Numbered from the stretch's first letter, positions 32,701-37,218 are shown. The stretch is DNA of 64,000 nt from Microglena sp. YARC (GCA_022414725.1 CM039465.1:21140556-21204555); one strand, 5' to 3'. Made by a program: numbers and translations. The notes: generated by a model from the letters alone, not told the origin.

Positions 32701-35350
32701 TACAACGAAAAAACACAGATGAATTGAGCCCCACACAATCGTTCTACCGACGGGGGGCCTGAGTGCGTGCTACAGTGAAAATTGAATTATAGGAATACTC
32801 CTACGAACACTTACATTTTTGAGGCCCAAGCTGATCTGCTCCCTTTTTAGGCCTGGCTAGGTCTACCAAGTCCACGACCAGGAGGTCAGCATAGTCACAG
32901 TCTCCAGTCCCAACACTCTCCTTCCGCGCACTCCCTCCTTCCACCTTCCCTGCTGATTCTGTACGGCTTCCACTTGCTTTCCCACCAAGCTCATCATTAT
33001 CCAGCACAAAGCCACCGCCACCGCCAAAGTCTGCTGCTGGTACGGCACCCCATAGTGCTGGTACGGCAGCAGTACGGCACCCTGGCGCTGGTACGGCACC
33101 CCATGGTGCTGGTACAACAGCAGTACGGCACCCTGGCGCTGGTACGGCATCCCATGGTGCTGGTACAACAGCAGTACGGCCCCCTGGCGCTGGTACGGCA
33201 CCCCCTTCCCCCATCCTTCCATTGTCTGCCAGTCCAAGGGCACGCAGCGCAGCAGGGACCTGCGGCAGTCCCTGCCTCTCCCTCAGACAAACCACCCCAG
33301 GGCAGATTTCAGCCATCAGTAGGAGGTCCTCCAGCTGGGGGCGAGGGGGGGGGCAGTCAGCGCCAATATCTCCACATAGCACGGACTGCAAGGTACGCCA
33401 TGTGAGCAGTACATGTGTGCTAGTCAGCCAGCGGTACACTTCGACAAGGAGATCGAAGATGTGAATAAGACGGTTCACAGACGGGGAGAACTGCCCATGG
33501 GAATCATTGCTGGCTCCGAAACCGCTCTCTTGAGCACCTGCTTTGACCCTGGGTGCTTTTTTCTTGTCTGCACCTCGCAGTGTGTGCTGTGAGCTGCATG
33601 TCATATCCTCAGCTTGGCCACTCACAGCCTCCACTATTGGTGCAGGCTGCATGCTTGCAGAAGCCTGCAAGTTCCGCGTGCTGCATACATGTCCCCCTGC
33701 TTGCCTACTGCCTACTACCTCCACTTGCTGTGAAGGGTATGTGCTTGCAGATGCATGCACGTTCTGTGTGCTGCATGCATGTCCCCCTGCTTGCCTACTG
33801 CCTACTACCTCCACTTGCTGTGAAGGGTATGTGCTTGCAGATGCATGCAAGTTCTGTGTGCTGCATGCATGTCCCCCTGCTTGCCCTATTACTATCTCCA
33901 TTTTCTGTGGCGGGTGCATGCTTGCAGAAGCCTGCAAGTTCTGTGTACTGCCTGCCTGACCCTCTGCTAGCCCACCTGCTACTTCCAATTTGTGTAACGG
34001 AAGCATGCTAGCAGAAGCCTGCAAGTTCTGCGAGCTGCGTGCCTGGTCCCCTTCTTGCCCCCTTACTACCTCTATTTGCTGTGGCGGGTGTATGCTTCCA
34101 GATGCCTGCAAGTATCGTGCCCAGAAAGCTCCTGGTTGACGGTGGTTGGCGGCGGTTGACAGCCCAGCGTCTGCCTGAAAATCTGTTGCTGAATCTGGTT
34201 GATGGTGGTTGGCGGCGGTTGAGAGCCTAGGGCCTGCCTGGGAATCTGTTGTTGAATCTGGTTGATGGTGGTTGGCGGCGGTTGAGAGCCTAGGGCCTGC
34301 CCGGAAATCTGTTGCTGAATCTGGTTGATGGTGGTTGGCGGCGGTTGAGATCCTACGGCCTGCGTGGGAATCTGCTGCTGAGTCCTTCAAGGGCTCATCA
34401 CTGTCAGTGCATGCACAGGTTAAGCTTCTCTTGGCTGTCTTTTGCACAACAATGCGTACATTAGCATGCACAGCAGGGCTAACATCAAGGTGCAGCTCAG
34501 GACATACATCAGCGCGGCCTGTGACCTCTTCCTTGGCACTATCAGCCATCTGCCTTTCCAGCTGCTCTAGAGCCTCCAGGGCCAGGTCATCGGGCACGCT
34601 GGAACCCACACTCATGCTGTCCTGGTTACCCACATCCGCTGCACTCACAAGACCCGCTGGTTGAAGCCCCAAATCCAGCTTGGTGGGAGTAGACGCATGC
34701 TCTGCCTCCCACTGGATCTCATGCGGTTCTAGCATGAATCGGCCAAGAGGCTGCTGCTGCTGCTGCTGCTCCTTCTGTAGCTGCTGATCATGGTTCTGCT
34801 GCGGCTGCTGCTGCTGGTGCTGCTGCTGCTGCTCATCCTGTCGCTGTAGCTGCTTATCTTGGTTCTGCTGCTGCTGCTGCTGCTGCTGCTGCCTCCCAGG
34901 ATTCACTGCTATCCGGTGCTGCCCTGTTTCTTCCACATCCTGCTGAGTGAGCTGAGCAGAAGCACATTTTGGCTTAGCTTTCTCAGGTGTTGGCCTGGAC
35001 GCATATCCGGGGCACAAAGAGTCAAAGCCTTTCATGGGAGATGTTGTGTCTTCATATGACCCTAGCTGGCCTGCGGTCTCAATGACATTACCACCTTCTG
35101 CTTGGCTCCCAGCCTCCCTCTCCCTAATAAATCTCTTGTTTGAACTCTTCCCTGCCCGAGGTACTGCAGTGAGATAAGTGCCTGAGGGCAGCTGCAATGA
35201 GCTTAGCTGTGTATCACTGGATAGCAAGTTCCCATTCAGATACAGGCTGCATTTCTTGGGGATCCTGCGCTTGATCTTGCCAACAGTATCATTTGCACAT
35301 GCAGTTAGCAATAAAATTTCGCCGTTCAGACTCTTGATAGAGATCTGCAT
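107..35350 (-). CDS. HRQ1: HRQ1/MrfA-type DNA helicase gene, 15 exons in window, 3' end outside
   Basis: Overall gene model. Spliced exons (minus strand, 5' to 3'): 35350-32815, 31087-30738, 29054-28542, 27680-27446, 24088-24027, 23194-22031, 20207-19681, 18015-17777, 15777-15676, 14098-13876, 10965-10543, 10495-10414, 8837-8700, 3324-3137, 406-107. The product would exceed 2,350 residues. It has an N-terminal ubiquitin-like fold, a long low-complexity and repeat-rich region, two RecA-like helicase lobes ([28 protein letters not shown]) and the family-specific C-terminal DUF1998 region. Known for the family: ATP-driven 3'-5' DNA unwinding in genome maintenance and crosslink repair, in the nucleus; I recall that plant orthologues also carry an N-terminal ubiquitin-like domain. 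Inferred: exon limits, from GT-AG signals, phase agreement and family alignment from memory. Oddities: an extra T in exon 4, a phase conflict after exon 10, and introns packed with copies of the exon edges. The terminal cysteine-rich end is not in the window. Confidence 0.85.
407..3136 (-). repeat. Intron 14: exon-edge copies, AT microsatellites, GT-rich tract
   Basis: Copies of the exon 15 5' edge (ATGGCCAGCTCCATGG side) lie at about 638-740 and 2433-2480. Four copies of the exon 14 3' edge with donor-like GTACGT or GTACGC lie between 2690 and 3110, at 95-120 bp spacing. Repeats of TATATAGCGTTCAATATAGT lie at 490-600, 780-930 and 2395-2410, with a TCGTGG run at 942-995. The stretch 1000-2100 is less repetitive; open frames there (for example 1532-1879 minus) show no recognisable domain. 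Confidence 0.75.
3137..3324 (-). CDS. HRQ1: HRQ1 exon 14: start of DUF1998 region
   Basis: Acceptor GTGGTGCAG|GTGACAAGG and donor TACGAG|GTACGTATG; two bases plus 62 codons. It reads (G)[39 protein letters not shown], then [20 protein letters not shown] and VYE. The G-F-x-R-V/I-W-x-G-x-x-x-V-F-D block is the family's V-T-x-x-x-x-G-F pattern. The frame is 2-in/0-out, consistent with exons 13 and 15. Its 5' half is duplicated at 3.40-4.30 kb and its 3' half at 2.69-3.10 kb. Confidence 0.9.
3325..5100 (-). repeat. Intron 13, 3' part: copies of exon 14 5' edge and a 35-bp array
   Basis: Acceptor-plus-exon copies (minus GTGACAAGGTGGCATATCC-like, exon words EEMISEES and similar) recur at about 3407-3500, 3640-3745, 3830-3945, 4110-4200 and 4225-4300. 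From about 4613 to 5090 a short segment of the same exon is expanded as about 13 copies of a 35-bp unit containing ACCAGAAATGAGCTTCTCAC. An unrelated dispersed element sits at 4336-4555. Confidence 0.75.
4336..4555. repeat. Dispersed element C, copy 1
   Basis: It shares with 14625-14862 the words GCTATAAAAAGC, AAAACGCTGT, GGAGGAGGCCTA and AAGCTAGAAAAA, over ~220 bp. There is no coding content. Ends not resolved. Confidence 0.6.
5220..5930. repeat. Trinucleotide arrays (AAC/ACC) and (TTG/TGG)
   Basis: 5225-5530 is almost pure AAC and ACC triplets; 5810-5905 is TTG/TGG. Between them a ~110-bp unit with GGTGAACCGGTACCC repeats at 5590, 5725 and 6020. Long N/T-, V- or W-rich open frames here are triplet translations. 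Confidence 0.85.
6255..6725 (-). repeat. Chimeric array: exon 13 5' edge fused to SINE-like head
   Basis: Four units of ~105 bp, each with GGGGCTCTGAGTTCGTGCTA followed by an exon 13 edge copy (CCACACAGCTCCATCTACAA, minus DGAVWM-like). The first unit is continuous with a SINE-like copy at 6165-6290. Confidence 0.7.
7255..8690 (-). repeat. 75-bp minisatellite built from the exon 13 donor, then degenerate AATTAAT units
   Basis: From 7255 to about 8005 there are roughly ten 75-bp units. Each carries on the minus strand a GATGACGCGG|GTGACAGGG copy of the exon 13 donor (real: CATGTCACGG|GTGACAAGG). From 8005 to 8690 the array becomes irregular ~40-bp units around CCCAATTAATTATACACACC. Confidence 0.85.
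8700..8837 (-). CDS. HRQ1: HRQ1 exon 13: GAVWMHQG segment
   Basis: Acceptor CTTGTAG|AAGGAGC and donor TCACGG|GTGACAAGG. It reads (E)[20 protein letters not shown] then [20 protein letters not shown] and RVHVT plus one base. G-A-V-x-M-H-Q-G-x-x-Y-L-V-K-x-L-D-L is a hallmark of the HRQ1/MrfA C-terminal half. The 10-base string GTGACAAGGT occurs both at this donor and at the start of exon 14. The 5' edge is copied at 8.90-9.24 kb and again, fused to a SINE-like piece, at 6.3-6.7 kb; the 3' edge is copied through 6.7-8.0 kb. Confidence 0.92.
8838..10413 (-). repeat. Intron 12: four exon 13 acceptor copies and nine extra exon 12 donor copies
   Basis: Exon 13 edge copies (CCACACAGCTCCA on plus) lie near 8905, 9004, 9101 and 9218, separated by GGT/GTGT tracts. 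Exon 12 3' edge copies (minus [14 protein letters not shown] then GTGAGT) start near 9290, 9455, 9608, 9757, 9878, 9988, 10098, 10208 and 10303, with ACACC-rich spacers. Several retain an open reading frame and a full GTGAGT donor. Confidence 0.85.
10414..10495 (-). CDS. HRQ1: HRQ1 exon 12
   Basis: 82 bases, acceptor TTGACTCAG|AGAAGC and donor GTGTATG|GTGAGTAAG. It reads [20 protein letters not shown] then IAFYHVY plus one base. It matches the family segment ending in A-F-Y-x-V-Y-E-G-A-V and its phase fits exon 13 (G+AA gives E). The 3' two thirds with the donor are the unit of a ten-copy array extending to 9.29 kb, so identifying the true copy depends on linkage to the upstream half RSIAVVEEG, which only this copy has. 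Confidence 0.85.
10543..10965 (-). CDS. HRQ1: HRQ1 exon 11: post-helicase region
   Basis: Acceptor GTGTAG|GTGGATG. It reads [40 protein letters not shown] and [20 protein letters not shown], matching the family's D-x-x-N-x-x-V-L-x-x-H-L-x-C-A-A-x-E-x-P-L block. A low-complexity insert with SDRTHSDRT repeats follows (10575-10660), then [11 protein letters not shown]. The donor is weaker, GAGAAT|GTGGCT, giving a 47-base intron. Without it, translation stops at TAG 10531. The 5' edge with its acceptor is duplicated twice at an exact 174-bp spacing (acceptors 11139 and 11313). Confidence 0.8.
10966..13875 (-). repeat. Intron 10: exon 11 acceptor copies and exon 10 tail copies
   Basis: Exon 11 edge copies have acceptors at 11139 and 11313 (174-bp period). 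Exon 10 tail copies with GTAAG-type donors lie near 13706, 13133 and 12807, with a diverged one near 13445. The copies also share a segment with GGCCCTGGATCATCAC. 12240-12760 is AT-rich with many AAATAAAT and GAAACATGACATGGAATAC-like units; 11360-12100 holds no recognisable gene. Confidence 0.7.
12187..12237 (-). CDS. Alternative copy of the HRQ1 exon 10 3' end
   Basis: Minus strand: TTTTGAAG| then 17 codons [17 protein letters not shown], then |GTGAGACTTG. It resembles the end of exon 10 (FPKEL followed by the tail) and would join VDVSNLAVV of exon 11 in frame. The acceptor follows a poor pyrimidine tract (TTTTTTTATTTTGAAG) and joining it to exon 10 at that exon's own donor would break the frame. 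It may be a decayed duplicate or a true terminal mini-exon. Confidence 0.35.
13876..14098 (-). CDS. HRQ1: HRQ1 exon 10: motifs V and VI
   Basis: Acceptor TTTACAG|GGTGTGG and donor AGCCAAG|GTAAGC. It reads [40 protein letters not shown], then [20 protein letters not shown] and a less conserved tail. The QQAGRAGRR box is motif VI with the arginine finger. The exon starts in phase 0 but ends one base over, while exon 11 needs phase 0. Decayed copies of its 3' end lie downstream at 13.7, 13.45, 13.13, 12.80 and 12.19 kb. The last, 12187-12237 ([17 protein letters not shown], donor GCCAAG|GTGAGA), is phase 0 at both ends. So either this exon's tail has drifted or another copy provides the junction. 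Confidence 0.85.
14313..14522. mobile_element. hAT-like MITE with 8-bp target duplication
   Basis: The element (14321-14514, 194 bp) starts TAGGGGTCGGC and ends GCCCGTTCCCTA, imperfect inverted termini. It is flanked by identical CTTATAAG (14313-14320 and 14515-14522). The interior has further inverted AATATTAGT segments. An 8-bp duplication with TAGGG-type ends fits the hAT superfamily; no transposase is encoded. Confidence 0.8.
14625..14862. repeat. Dispersed element C, copy 2
   Basis: Same word order as the copy at 4336-4555, about 75-80 percent similar by eye. It starts near CCCTACCAGGGATAG, so it may itself be a TAGGG-ended MITE. Confidence 0.6.
15676..15777 (-). CDS. HRQ1: HRQ1 exon 9: YRGGY / ATNALEL segment (start of motif V)
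   Basis: Exactly 34 codons between acceptor GGTGTAG|GTGTATCG and donor GAGCTG|GTAGGTGG. It reads [15 protein letters not shown], then [17 protein letters not shown]. The family pattern Y-R-x-G-Y-x-x-E-E-R-R followed by TNALEL is unmistakable. Phases are 0/0. It is too short for a standard open-frame cutoff. The 5' half with its acceptor is repeated three more times (acceptors at 15919, 16083 and 16246). Confidence 0.95.
15778..17776 (-). repeat. Intron 8: exon 9 acceptor copies, MULE-like element, exon 8 donor copies
   Basis: Exon 9 5' edge copies (acceptors 15919, 16083 and 16246, spacing 142-164 bp) decay rightward to remnants with CACATGGGTTAAAGCC near 16335, 17225, 17320 and 17405. Exon 8 3' edge copies with donors lie near 17492 and 17637 (140-145 bp from the real 17777). 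The array is interrupted by the element at 16371-17165. Confidence 0.85.
16362..17174. mobile_element. Non-autonomous Mutator-like element with 9-bp target duplication
   Basis: The element 16371-17165 (795 bp) starts GGATAGCACTCTATACAGCC and ends with the exact reverse complement. The terminal inverted repeats extend about 185 bp (shared CGTACCACGTGGAA, TAATTATGTCCAG). It is flanked by TTATGTTTA at 16362-16370 and 17166-17174. Long inverted repeats plus a 9-bp duplication fit the MULE type. It has no transposase. Confidence 0.85.
17777..18015 (-). CDS. HRQ1: HRQ1 exon 8: motif IV
   Basis: Acceptor GCTCACAG|GTGAAGAAGG and donor TTCAAG|GTAGGATG. It reads (G)[19 protein letters not shown], then [40 protein letters not shown] and [11 protein letters not shown]. 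The [11 protein letters not shown] box is the diagnostic motif IV of the HRQ1 helicase family, opening RecA lobe 2. It is phase 0 into exon 9. Both edges of this exon are tandemly copied: the 5' edge rightward (18.09-18.60 kb) and the 3' edge leftward (17.48-17.70 kb). Confidence 0.93.
18016..19680 (-). repeat. Intron 7: exon 8 acceptor copies, GGTT runs, 20-bp minisatellite, MITE
   Basis: Exon 8 5' edge copies lie at about 18090-18160, 18270-18345 (acceptor 18342, near identical to the real 18015), 18430-18515 and 18560-18600, separated by (GGTT)n at 18028-18080 and 18359-18420. 18600-18920 is a ~20-bp array of CAAAGCCAGCCAAGGCCAGA. 19130-19440 has TTTTGACTCAACTTT units and 19500-19660 is GTGGTGT-rich. 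Confidence 0.85.
18944..19129. mobile_element. hAT-like MITE, copy 2
   Basis: Starts AGGGACCGGCATAT and ends ATATTGCCGTTCCCTA. The interior is palindromic ATCATATGAT units with CAAAGGCGAGT near the left end. Flanks CTATG on both sides are only partly matched, so the duplication has decayed. Confidence 0.65.
19681..20207 (-). CDS. HRQ1: HRQ1 exon 7: second low-complexity insertion
   Basis: Acceptor CACCCCAG|GCACTCC and donor CACTACAG|GTGAGAATGG; 527 bases, joining one base in and one base out. It reads [20 protein letters not shown], then an alanine-rich helical segment ([15 protein letters not shown]), a basic proline-rich stretch ([20 protein letters not shown]) and [20 protein letters not shown]. 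It is acidic, then basic, and probably disordered. Its end phase matches exon 8, which begins with GT completing a glycine codon. There is no family counterpart; it extends the insertion between motifs III and IV. Confidence 0.65.
20208..22030 (-). repeat. Intron 6: GGGT/GGTTT tracts and exon 6 donor copies
   Basis: 20215-20880 is G/T-rich simple sequence (GGGAT, GGTTT, GTTTT units). Exon 6 3' edge copies (minus ACATCAATACCT ... CTCAGTGAGAT ... CATTCCTCAACTTTC) with degraded GTATAG donors lie near 21540-21620, 21690-21720 and 21775-21850, plus shorter pieces near 21255 and 21470. These copies are fused to the SINE-like tail CCTACCCCTGGACTGTAAC. A minus frame at 20871-20946 ([15 protein letters not shown]) has no clear donor and is left unassigned. 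Confidence 0.75.
20968..21117 (+). mobile_element. SINE-like dispersed repeat A
   Basis: Begins CACTGTAGCATGAACTC, has GGGGTTCTGTTCAGCAGTG in the middle and ends GCCTACCCCTGGACTGTAAC, followed by ACATACATAC. Same family as copies at 6165, 23860, 32635, 37880, 38146, 41265 and 63205. There are no inverted termini. Confidence 0.65.
22031..23194 (-). CDS. HRQ1: HRQ1 exon 6: alanine/threonine/proline-rich insertion in the helicase
   Basis: Acceptor GACTCAG|GTACAAAG and donor GCCCCCAG|GTACAG; 1,164 bases, entering with one base and leaving with two. It starts [17 protein letters not shown], followed by low-complexity blocks: [15 protein letters not shown], a SKDTLPSKD-type repeat, and long A/T/P runs from (GGYAGTG)-type repeats. 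It ends [20 protein letters not shown] and [16 protein letters not shown]. The helicase family has only a short linker here, so this is a species-specific disordered insertion between lobe 1 and motif IV. The 3' edge with its donor is repeated in the following intron. The frame stays open over 388 codons and both phases fit, but no homology supports the middle. Confidence 0.65.
23195..24026 (-). repeat. Intron 5: ATT array with ACAAGGCGTGAGG units, SINE-like copy
   Basis: 23230-23750 holds nine units of ATAGTATTATTACAAGGCGTGAGGTAT-type sequence spaced by (ATT)n. 23860-24008 is a SINE-like copy ending just before exon 5. No exon-edge copy was seen here. Confidence 0.75.
24027..24088 (-). CDS. 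HRQ1: HRQ1 exon 5: short linker exon after WNPPL
   Basis: A 62-base exon between acceptor CCCTCGCAG|GACGGG and donor GGGGTCAG|GTACGT. It reads [20 protein letters not shown] plus two bases. It follows WNPPLQ in phase 0 and hands a two-base remainder to exon 6, which supplies one base, so both junction phases fit. In the family this is a variable linker between lobe 1 and motif IV, so similarity cannot confirm it; support comes from splice signals and phases. It lies between the 3.2-kb minisatellite and a SINE-like copy. Confidence 0.6.
24089..27445 (-). repeat. Intron 4: 3.2-kb minisatellite derived from the exon 4 donor
   Basis: From about 24235 to 27440 the minus strand is a mosaic of GGGGAAGCTGGTCAG, CAGGTAGGGGGAAG and GGAAAGCAGGCAGG words with ~20- and ~65-bp higher-order periods. 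The exon 4 donor itself reads CAG|GTAGGGGGAAGCTGG, identical to the unit. The 796-residue frame (24348-26738) is a translation of this array. 24130-24235 has GGTTTAGG telomere-like words. Confidence 0.9.
27446..27680 (-). CDS. HRQ1: HRQ1 exon 4: rest of motif II and motif III, with a one-base frameshift
   Basis: Acceptor GATTATAG|GGTCAC and donor CTTACAG|GTAGGG. The 5' part reads [19 protein letters not shown] then [13 protein letters not shown]; the 3' part reads [19 protein letters not shown], ending SPHGPKAF and ALWNPPLQ. Both parts match the family, but they are in different frames: a run TTTT (27584-27587) has one T more than needed for PTF-VVASAT. With 234 instead of 235 bases the exon is 78 codons and phase 0 at both ends. 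SAT is motif III, coupling ATP hydrolysis to unwinding. The extra base is either a homopolymer assembly error or a true disabling mutation; the clean reading of the 11 downstream exons favours error. Confidence 0.85.
27681..28541 (-). repeat. Intron 3: three decayed exon 4 copies between TTTAGGG repeats
   Basis: Exon 4 5' edge copies (minus GGTCACTCCTATGTCGGAGC, CTTTGGATGCCATACAG) with acceptors near 27814, 28052 and 28186. Between them are TTTAGGG runs at 27700-27738, 28075-28112 and 28200-28245, plus a G-run at 27883-27910. 28246-28541 is unique-looking sequence without a gene. Confidence 0.85.
28542..29054 (-). CDS. HRQ1: HRQ1 exon 3: helicase lobe 1, motifs Q, I, Ia, Ib and start of II
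   Basis: 171 codons between acceptor CCTGCAG|CTCTGCC and donor GATGAG|GTGGGT. Order of signals: [15 protein letters not shown] (family lead-in), [10 protein letters not shown] (Q motif), [16 protein letters not shown] (Walker A/motif I, ATP binding), [13 protein letters not shown] (Ia), [17 protein letters not shown] (Ib) and KIIVVDE, the first half of the Walker B motif. The intron falls inside motif II; exon 4 supplies GHSY, so the assembled box is DEGH. A start at the in-frame TTG near 28970 would cut off the lead-in and is not needed once exon 2 is joined. The first ~55 bases of this exon are copied three more times upstream in the intron. Confidence 0.93.
29055..30240 (-). repeat. Intron 2, 3' part: exon 3 acceptor copies and CCCACAA arrays
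   Basis: Copies of the first ~55 bp of exon 3 with acceptor TGCAG have exon starts at 29350, 29571 and 29718 (real: 29054). They read [12 protein letters not shown](I/V)YA. Spacers are TGGGTTGTGG and related G/T units, as is 29740-30240. Confidence 0.9.
30241..30737 (-). repeat. Intron 2, 5' part: five extra exon 2 donors at exactly 94 bp
   Basis: Exon-side boundaries lie at 30268, 30362, 30456, 30550 and 30644, then the real one at 30738: five steps of 94 bp. Each unit has minus GAGTGGTACGAGCAGCAG|GT with AGGGG or TGTGG after it. Confidence 0.95.
30738..31087 (-). CDS. HRQ1: HRQ1 exon 2: region just before the first helicase lobe
   Basis: Acceptor TGCAG|GTGGCAAAAAC; the first two bases complete the codon left by exon 1 (T+GT), giving the junction [15 protein letters not shown]. 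It has 116 full codons and ends at EWYEQQ with donor CAGCAG|GTAGGGG, phase 0. The content is helical and charged ([20 protein letters not shown]), followed by a proline-rich stretch ([16 protein letters not shown]) and [14 protein letters not shown]. In the family this position links the N-terminal region to the helicase core, and the next exon resumes in frame with the expected HV-E-type segment. The exon's 3' end and donor are repeated five more times in the following intron, and its 5' end is copied once in the preceding intron. Confidence 0.8.
31396..31830. mobile_element. Fold-back element with ~155-bp inverted arms
   Basis: Arms 31400-31556 and 31673-31830 are ~85 percent inverse complements (both contain TTGAGCAACGTCAAGCT or its complement) around a ~115-bp spacer. 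The spacer end and the flank share ACAATCTGGAT. It interrupts a copy of the exon 2 start, so it inserted after that duplication. Confidence 0.75.
32635..32785 (-). mobile_element. SINE-like dispersed repeat A
   Basis: Minus orientation: TGTAGCACGCACTC... to CCTACCCCTGGACTGTAACA. It lies 30 bp from the exon 1 donor. Confidence 0.65.
32815..35350 (-). CDS. HRQ1: HRQ1 exon 1: ubiquitin-like domain and repeat-rich N-terminal region
   Basis: 845 codons plus one base, ending at AAAAAT|GTAAGTGT, a strong donor. Residues 1-66 begin [11 protein letters not shown] and have ubiquitin-fold spacing (ends [12 protein letters not shown]). Residues about 155-220 are glutamine-rich, encoded by CTG/CAG runs at 34751-34895. 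Residues about 330-420 are copies of a unit containing [15 protein letters not shown]. Residues about 430-600 are copies of a unit containing [10 protein letters not shown] and [10 protein letters not shown]. Residues about 625-715 are non-repetitive and helical in appearance ([25 protein letters not shown]). Residues about 725-785 repeat [15 protein letters not shown]. The ATG at 35348-35350 is chosen because the ubiquitin-like fold starts exactly there. The ubiquitin-like region probably mediates protein contacts or turnover; that is inference. The repeat blocks are in frame, so they are tolerated length variation rather than damage. Confidence 0.85.
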
Positions 35351-35644
35351 GCTTTGAATTGGGAGGGCGGTGGCGTTATTCCCCTCCCGCTCGCTCGCCT
35401 CCTGAAAGCTCGCCTGAAGCTTGGAAACGCATGATGCTTATTCGAAGTGGCAGCGCAATGTTGGAGAGGAGAGAAGCAGTAACTTCATATCACCACATGC
35501 AGCGCTACATAAAGGTAGAAGAGTACTCATACCATGCAACAAAAAGGCATAAGAATCAGGACGCACAGGCAAAAGTATCGCAAGCGAATTTCGCTATGTA
35601 TAGACTTGCTGCGTCGAAGTCGGTGAACATTTCATCCATGGATG

Positions 35645-35673
35645 GACGCGTCCTGGACGCGTCCGGACGCGTC
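35645..35673. promoter_or_regulatory. Three phased ACGCGT sites upstream of HRQ1
   Basis: GGACGCGTCC-type palindromes place ACGCGT at 35646, 35657 and 35667, about 300 bp upstream of the HRQ1 ATG. Spacings are 11 and 10 bp, one helical turn. In yeast ACGCGT is the MBF site of replication and repair genes; use here is inference. The surrounding 35359-35856 open frame has no recognisable domain, and its first ATG is at 35429. Confidence 0.35.
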
Positions 35674-36313
35674 ATCTGTCCCTCGACTAACTTGTCTGCC
35701 GGCCACCGTCTGCCGGCCCGTGCACGGGCCACGACGGGCCACGACAGCTGTCGCGACAGGGTGTCATTGATCCGGGACAGCAGGGATGTACCGGTCAGGG
35801 ATCTGAGGGATGCATTGCTGGCACAAGGGCTGGCACGGCAACTTGTCGAGTACTGAAACCGACTGAAACTGTACAGCTGTAAGTACAGGCCAGGGGGGGT
35901 ATCATCAGATGTGTTACAGCGTCACAATCATGATTTTACCTCTATTTCTTTCTTCAAACTTCACCTCGTCCCCTGATTTCGAGCACGAATGTAGTAGTGT
36001 AGCAATTGCTGCAATCCGATGGCGTGTAGAGAGACTAGGGTGTGGTCTGTGGTTTACGATCAATATAAATATAGTCTTGGGCCTGCTCGGGTGCTTGAAA
36101 AGCAGGACCAGGTAGTTTAAGTATCAGCATTCCATGTAAAGGAGCGTCTGAAGCATTCTCTGGTGTATTTATGTAGATGGGACTCCTATTTGTGTTGACC
36201 TGCATTTCCCCCTCCCTTTTAAGTTTTTTACCATGTTTTTTTACAAATATTCTTGCTTATTTGGATATCCAGATTTTGCATTGTTGGTTCTTGATTTCCT
36301 GGCATCTTTTCAG

Positions 36314-36509
36314 GGAGATTACTCGAGATCTGTGAAATTCCAGAAATTTGATGACTATGATGATGATGATGATGATGATGATGATGTCCTATACATTTTT
36401 CTTACTTGACAAAACTGTCACTATAACTTGTTGTTCCAATATTTCTTGCCTTTTCAGCGCTCTGGAACTTTTCAGGATGCTGCTTTCAAAATCTGGAGAA
36501 TCCTATACG
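36314..36509 (+). other. Possible plus-strand exons of an unknown gene
   Basis: TTGCCTTTTCAG|CGCTCTGG to ATACG|GTATGTAAG (36458-36509) has good splice signals and reads RSGTFQDAAFKIWRILY. About 140 bp upstream CTTTTCAG|GGAGATTACTCG starts another possible exon. The product is not recognised; splice signals are the only support. Confidence 0.25.
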
Positions 36510-36639
36510 GTATGTAAGTCGATTTGAGCAGTTGAATTTTGATGTTTCCACATTTCCCTTCATATCTCCCAGTGTGTTGTTTCTTACATCACATTTTATG
36601 TATTACGTAATAATTGGTACTTGGACATCTCGCGAGTTA

Positions 36640-36930
36640 CCTTTTGGGCGGAGCCCCTCCTTCTGGGGGGTGGGAGCCCCCAGAGTCACCCCATTGTCCA
36701 TCTGTCGTGTTGTCGGCACTTAACCCCGGCCCCTGTCGTAAACCCTGCTTCTGTCGGCTGCACTCCATTCCAGTGCCACCTCTCGCTTCAATAGCCAACA
36801 ACCTCCGCCAATTTTCCACGTCACTTGCAAAGCGGACTTGTCAATGTGCCCAATGGTCTACCACTCAGCTACATGACTGCCCTAAGGGTCTGCACTCAGC
36901 TACATGACTACCACTCAGCTACATGACTGC
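36640..36930 (+). repeat. Dispersed repeat B, copy 1
   Basis: Shares with 38595-38835 and 45965-46150 the words GGCGGAGCCCC, GTCACCCC.TTGTCC, CCGCCAATTT and CACTCAGCTACATGACTGCC. It is non-coding by appearance. Confidence 0.6.
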
Positions 36931-37218
36931 CCTAAGGGTCCAATATATATGGTTTGCTAATGGTGTTTCCTCGTATCTTAAATCTTAAATTTCGGAGTAA
37001 ATATCTGAAAATTGGTAAGACAGATTCCAGAAATACCAGTATCGACAAAAGCGAAGAATGGAGGAATGGAGCACTCGCCATGAGGATCGAAGGTTCAAAT
37101 ATCTCTCTCGATCTGCCTAACGGTCTAACACTCTGCTACATGACTGCCCCCTAAGAGGTAAACATTTGGAAATTGTGACTGACAGCAGCCGCTAGCCGGG
37201 TGGGTCAGGCAAGTGTTA

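Larger units (their letters stand above)
31088..32814 (-). repeat. Intron 1: split exon 2 copy, fold-back element, AAATA runs, SINE-like copies
   Basis: 31107-31145 is a truncated SINE-like piece. An exon 2 5' edge copy is split into 31378-31395 and 31827-31868 by the fold-back element. 31970-32060 is AAATAAAATA-rich. A ~125-bp direct repeat (CAAGGCCTGGACAATGACGG) lies at 32340 and 32466. A full SINE-like copy is at 32635-32785. Confidence 0.75.

Noticed and set aside
35359..35856. 165-codon plus frame next to the HRQ1 start
   Set aside because: Opens at a TTG, no domain, basic low-information composition over a promoter-like GC-rich region; first ATG at 35429 is possible but unsupported.
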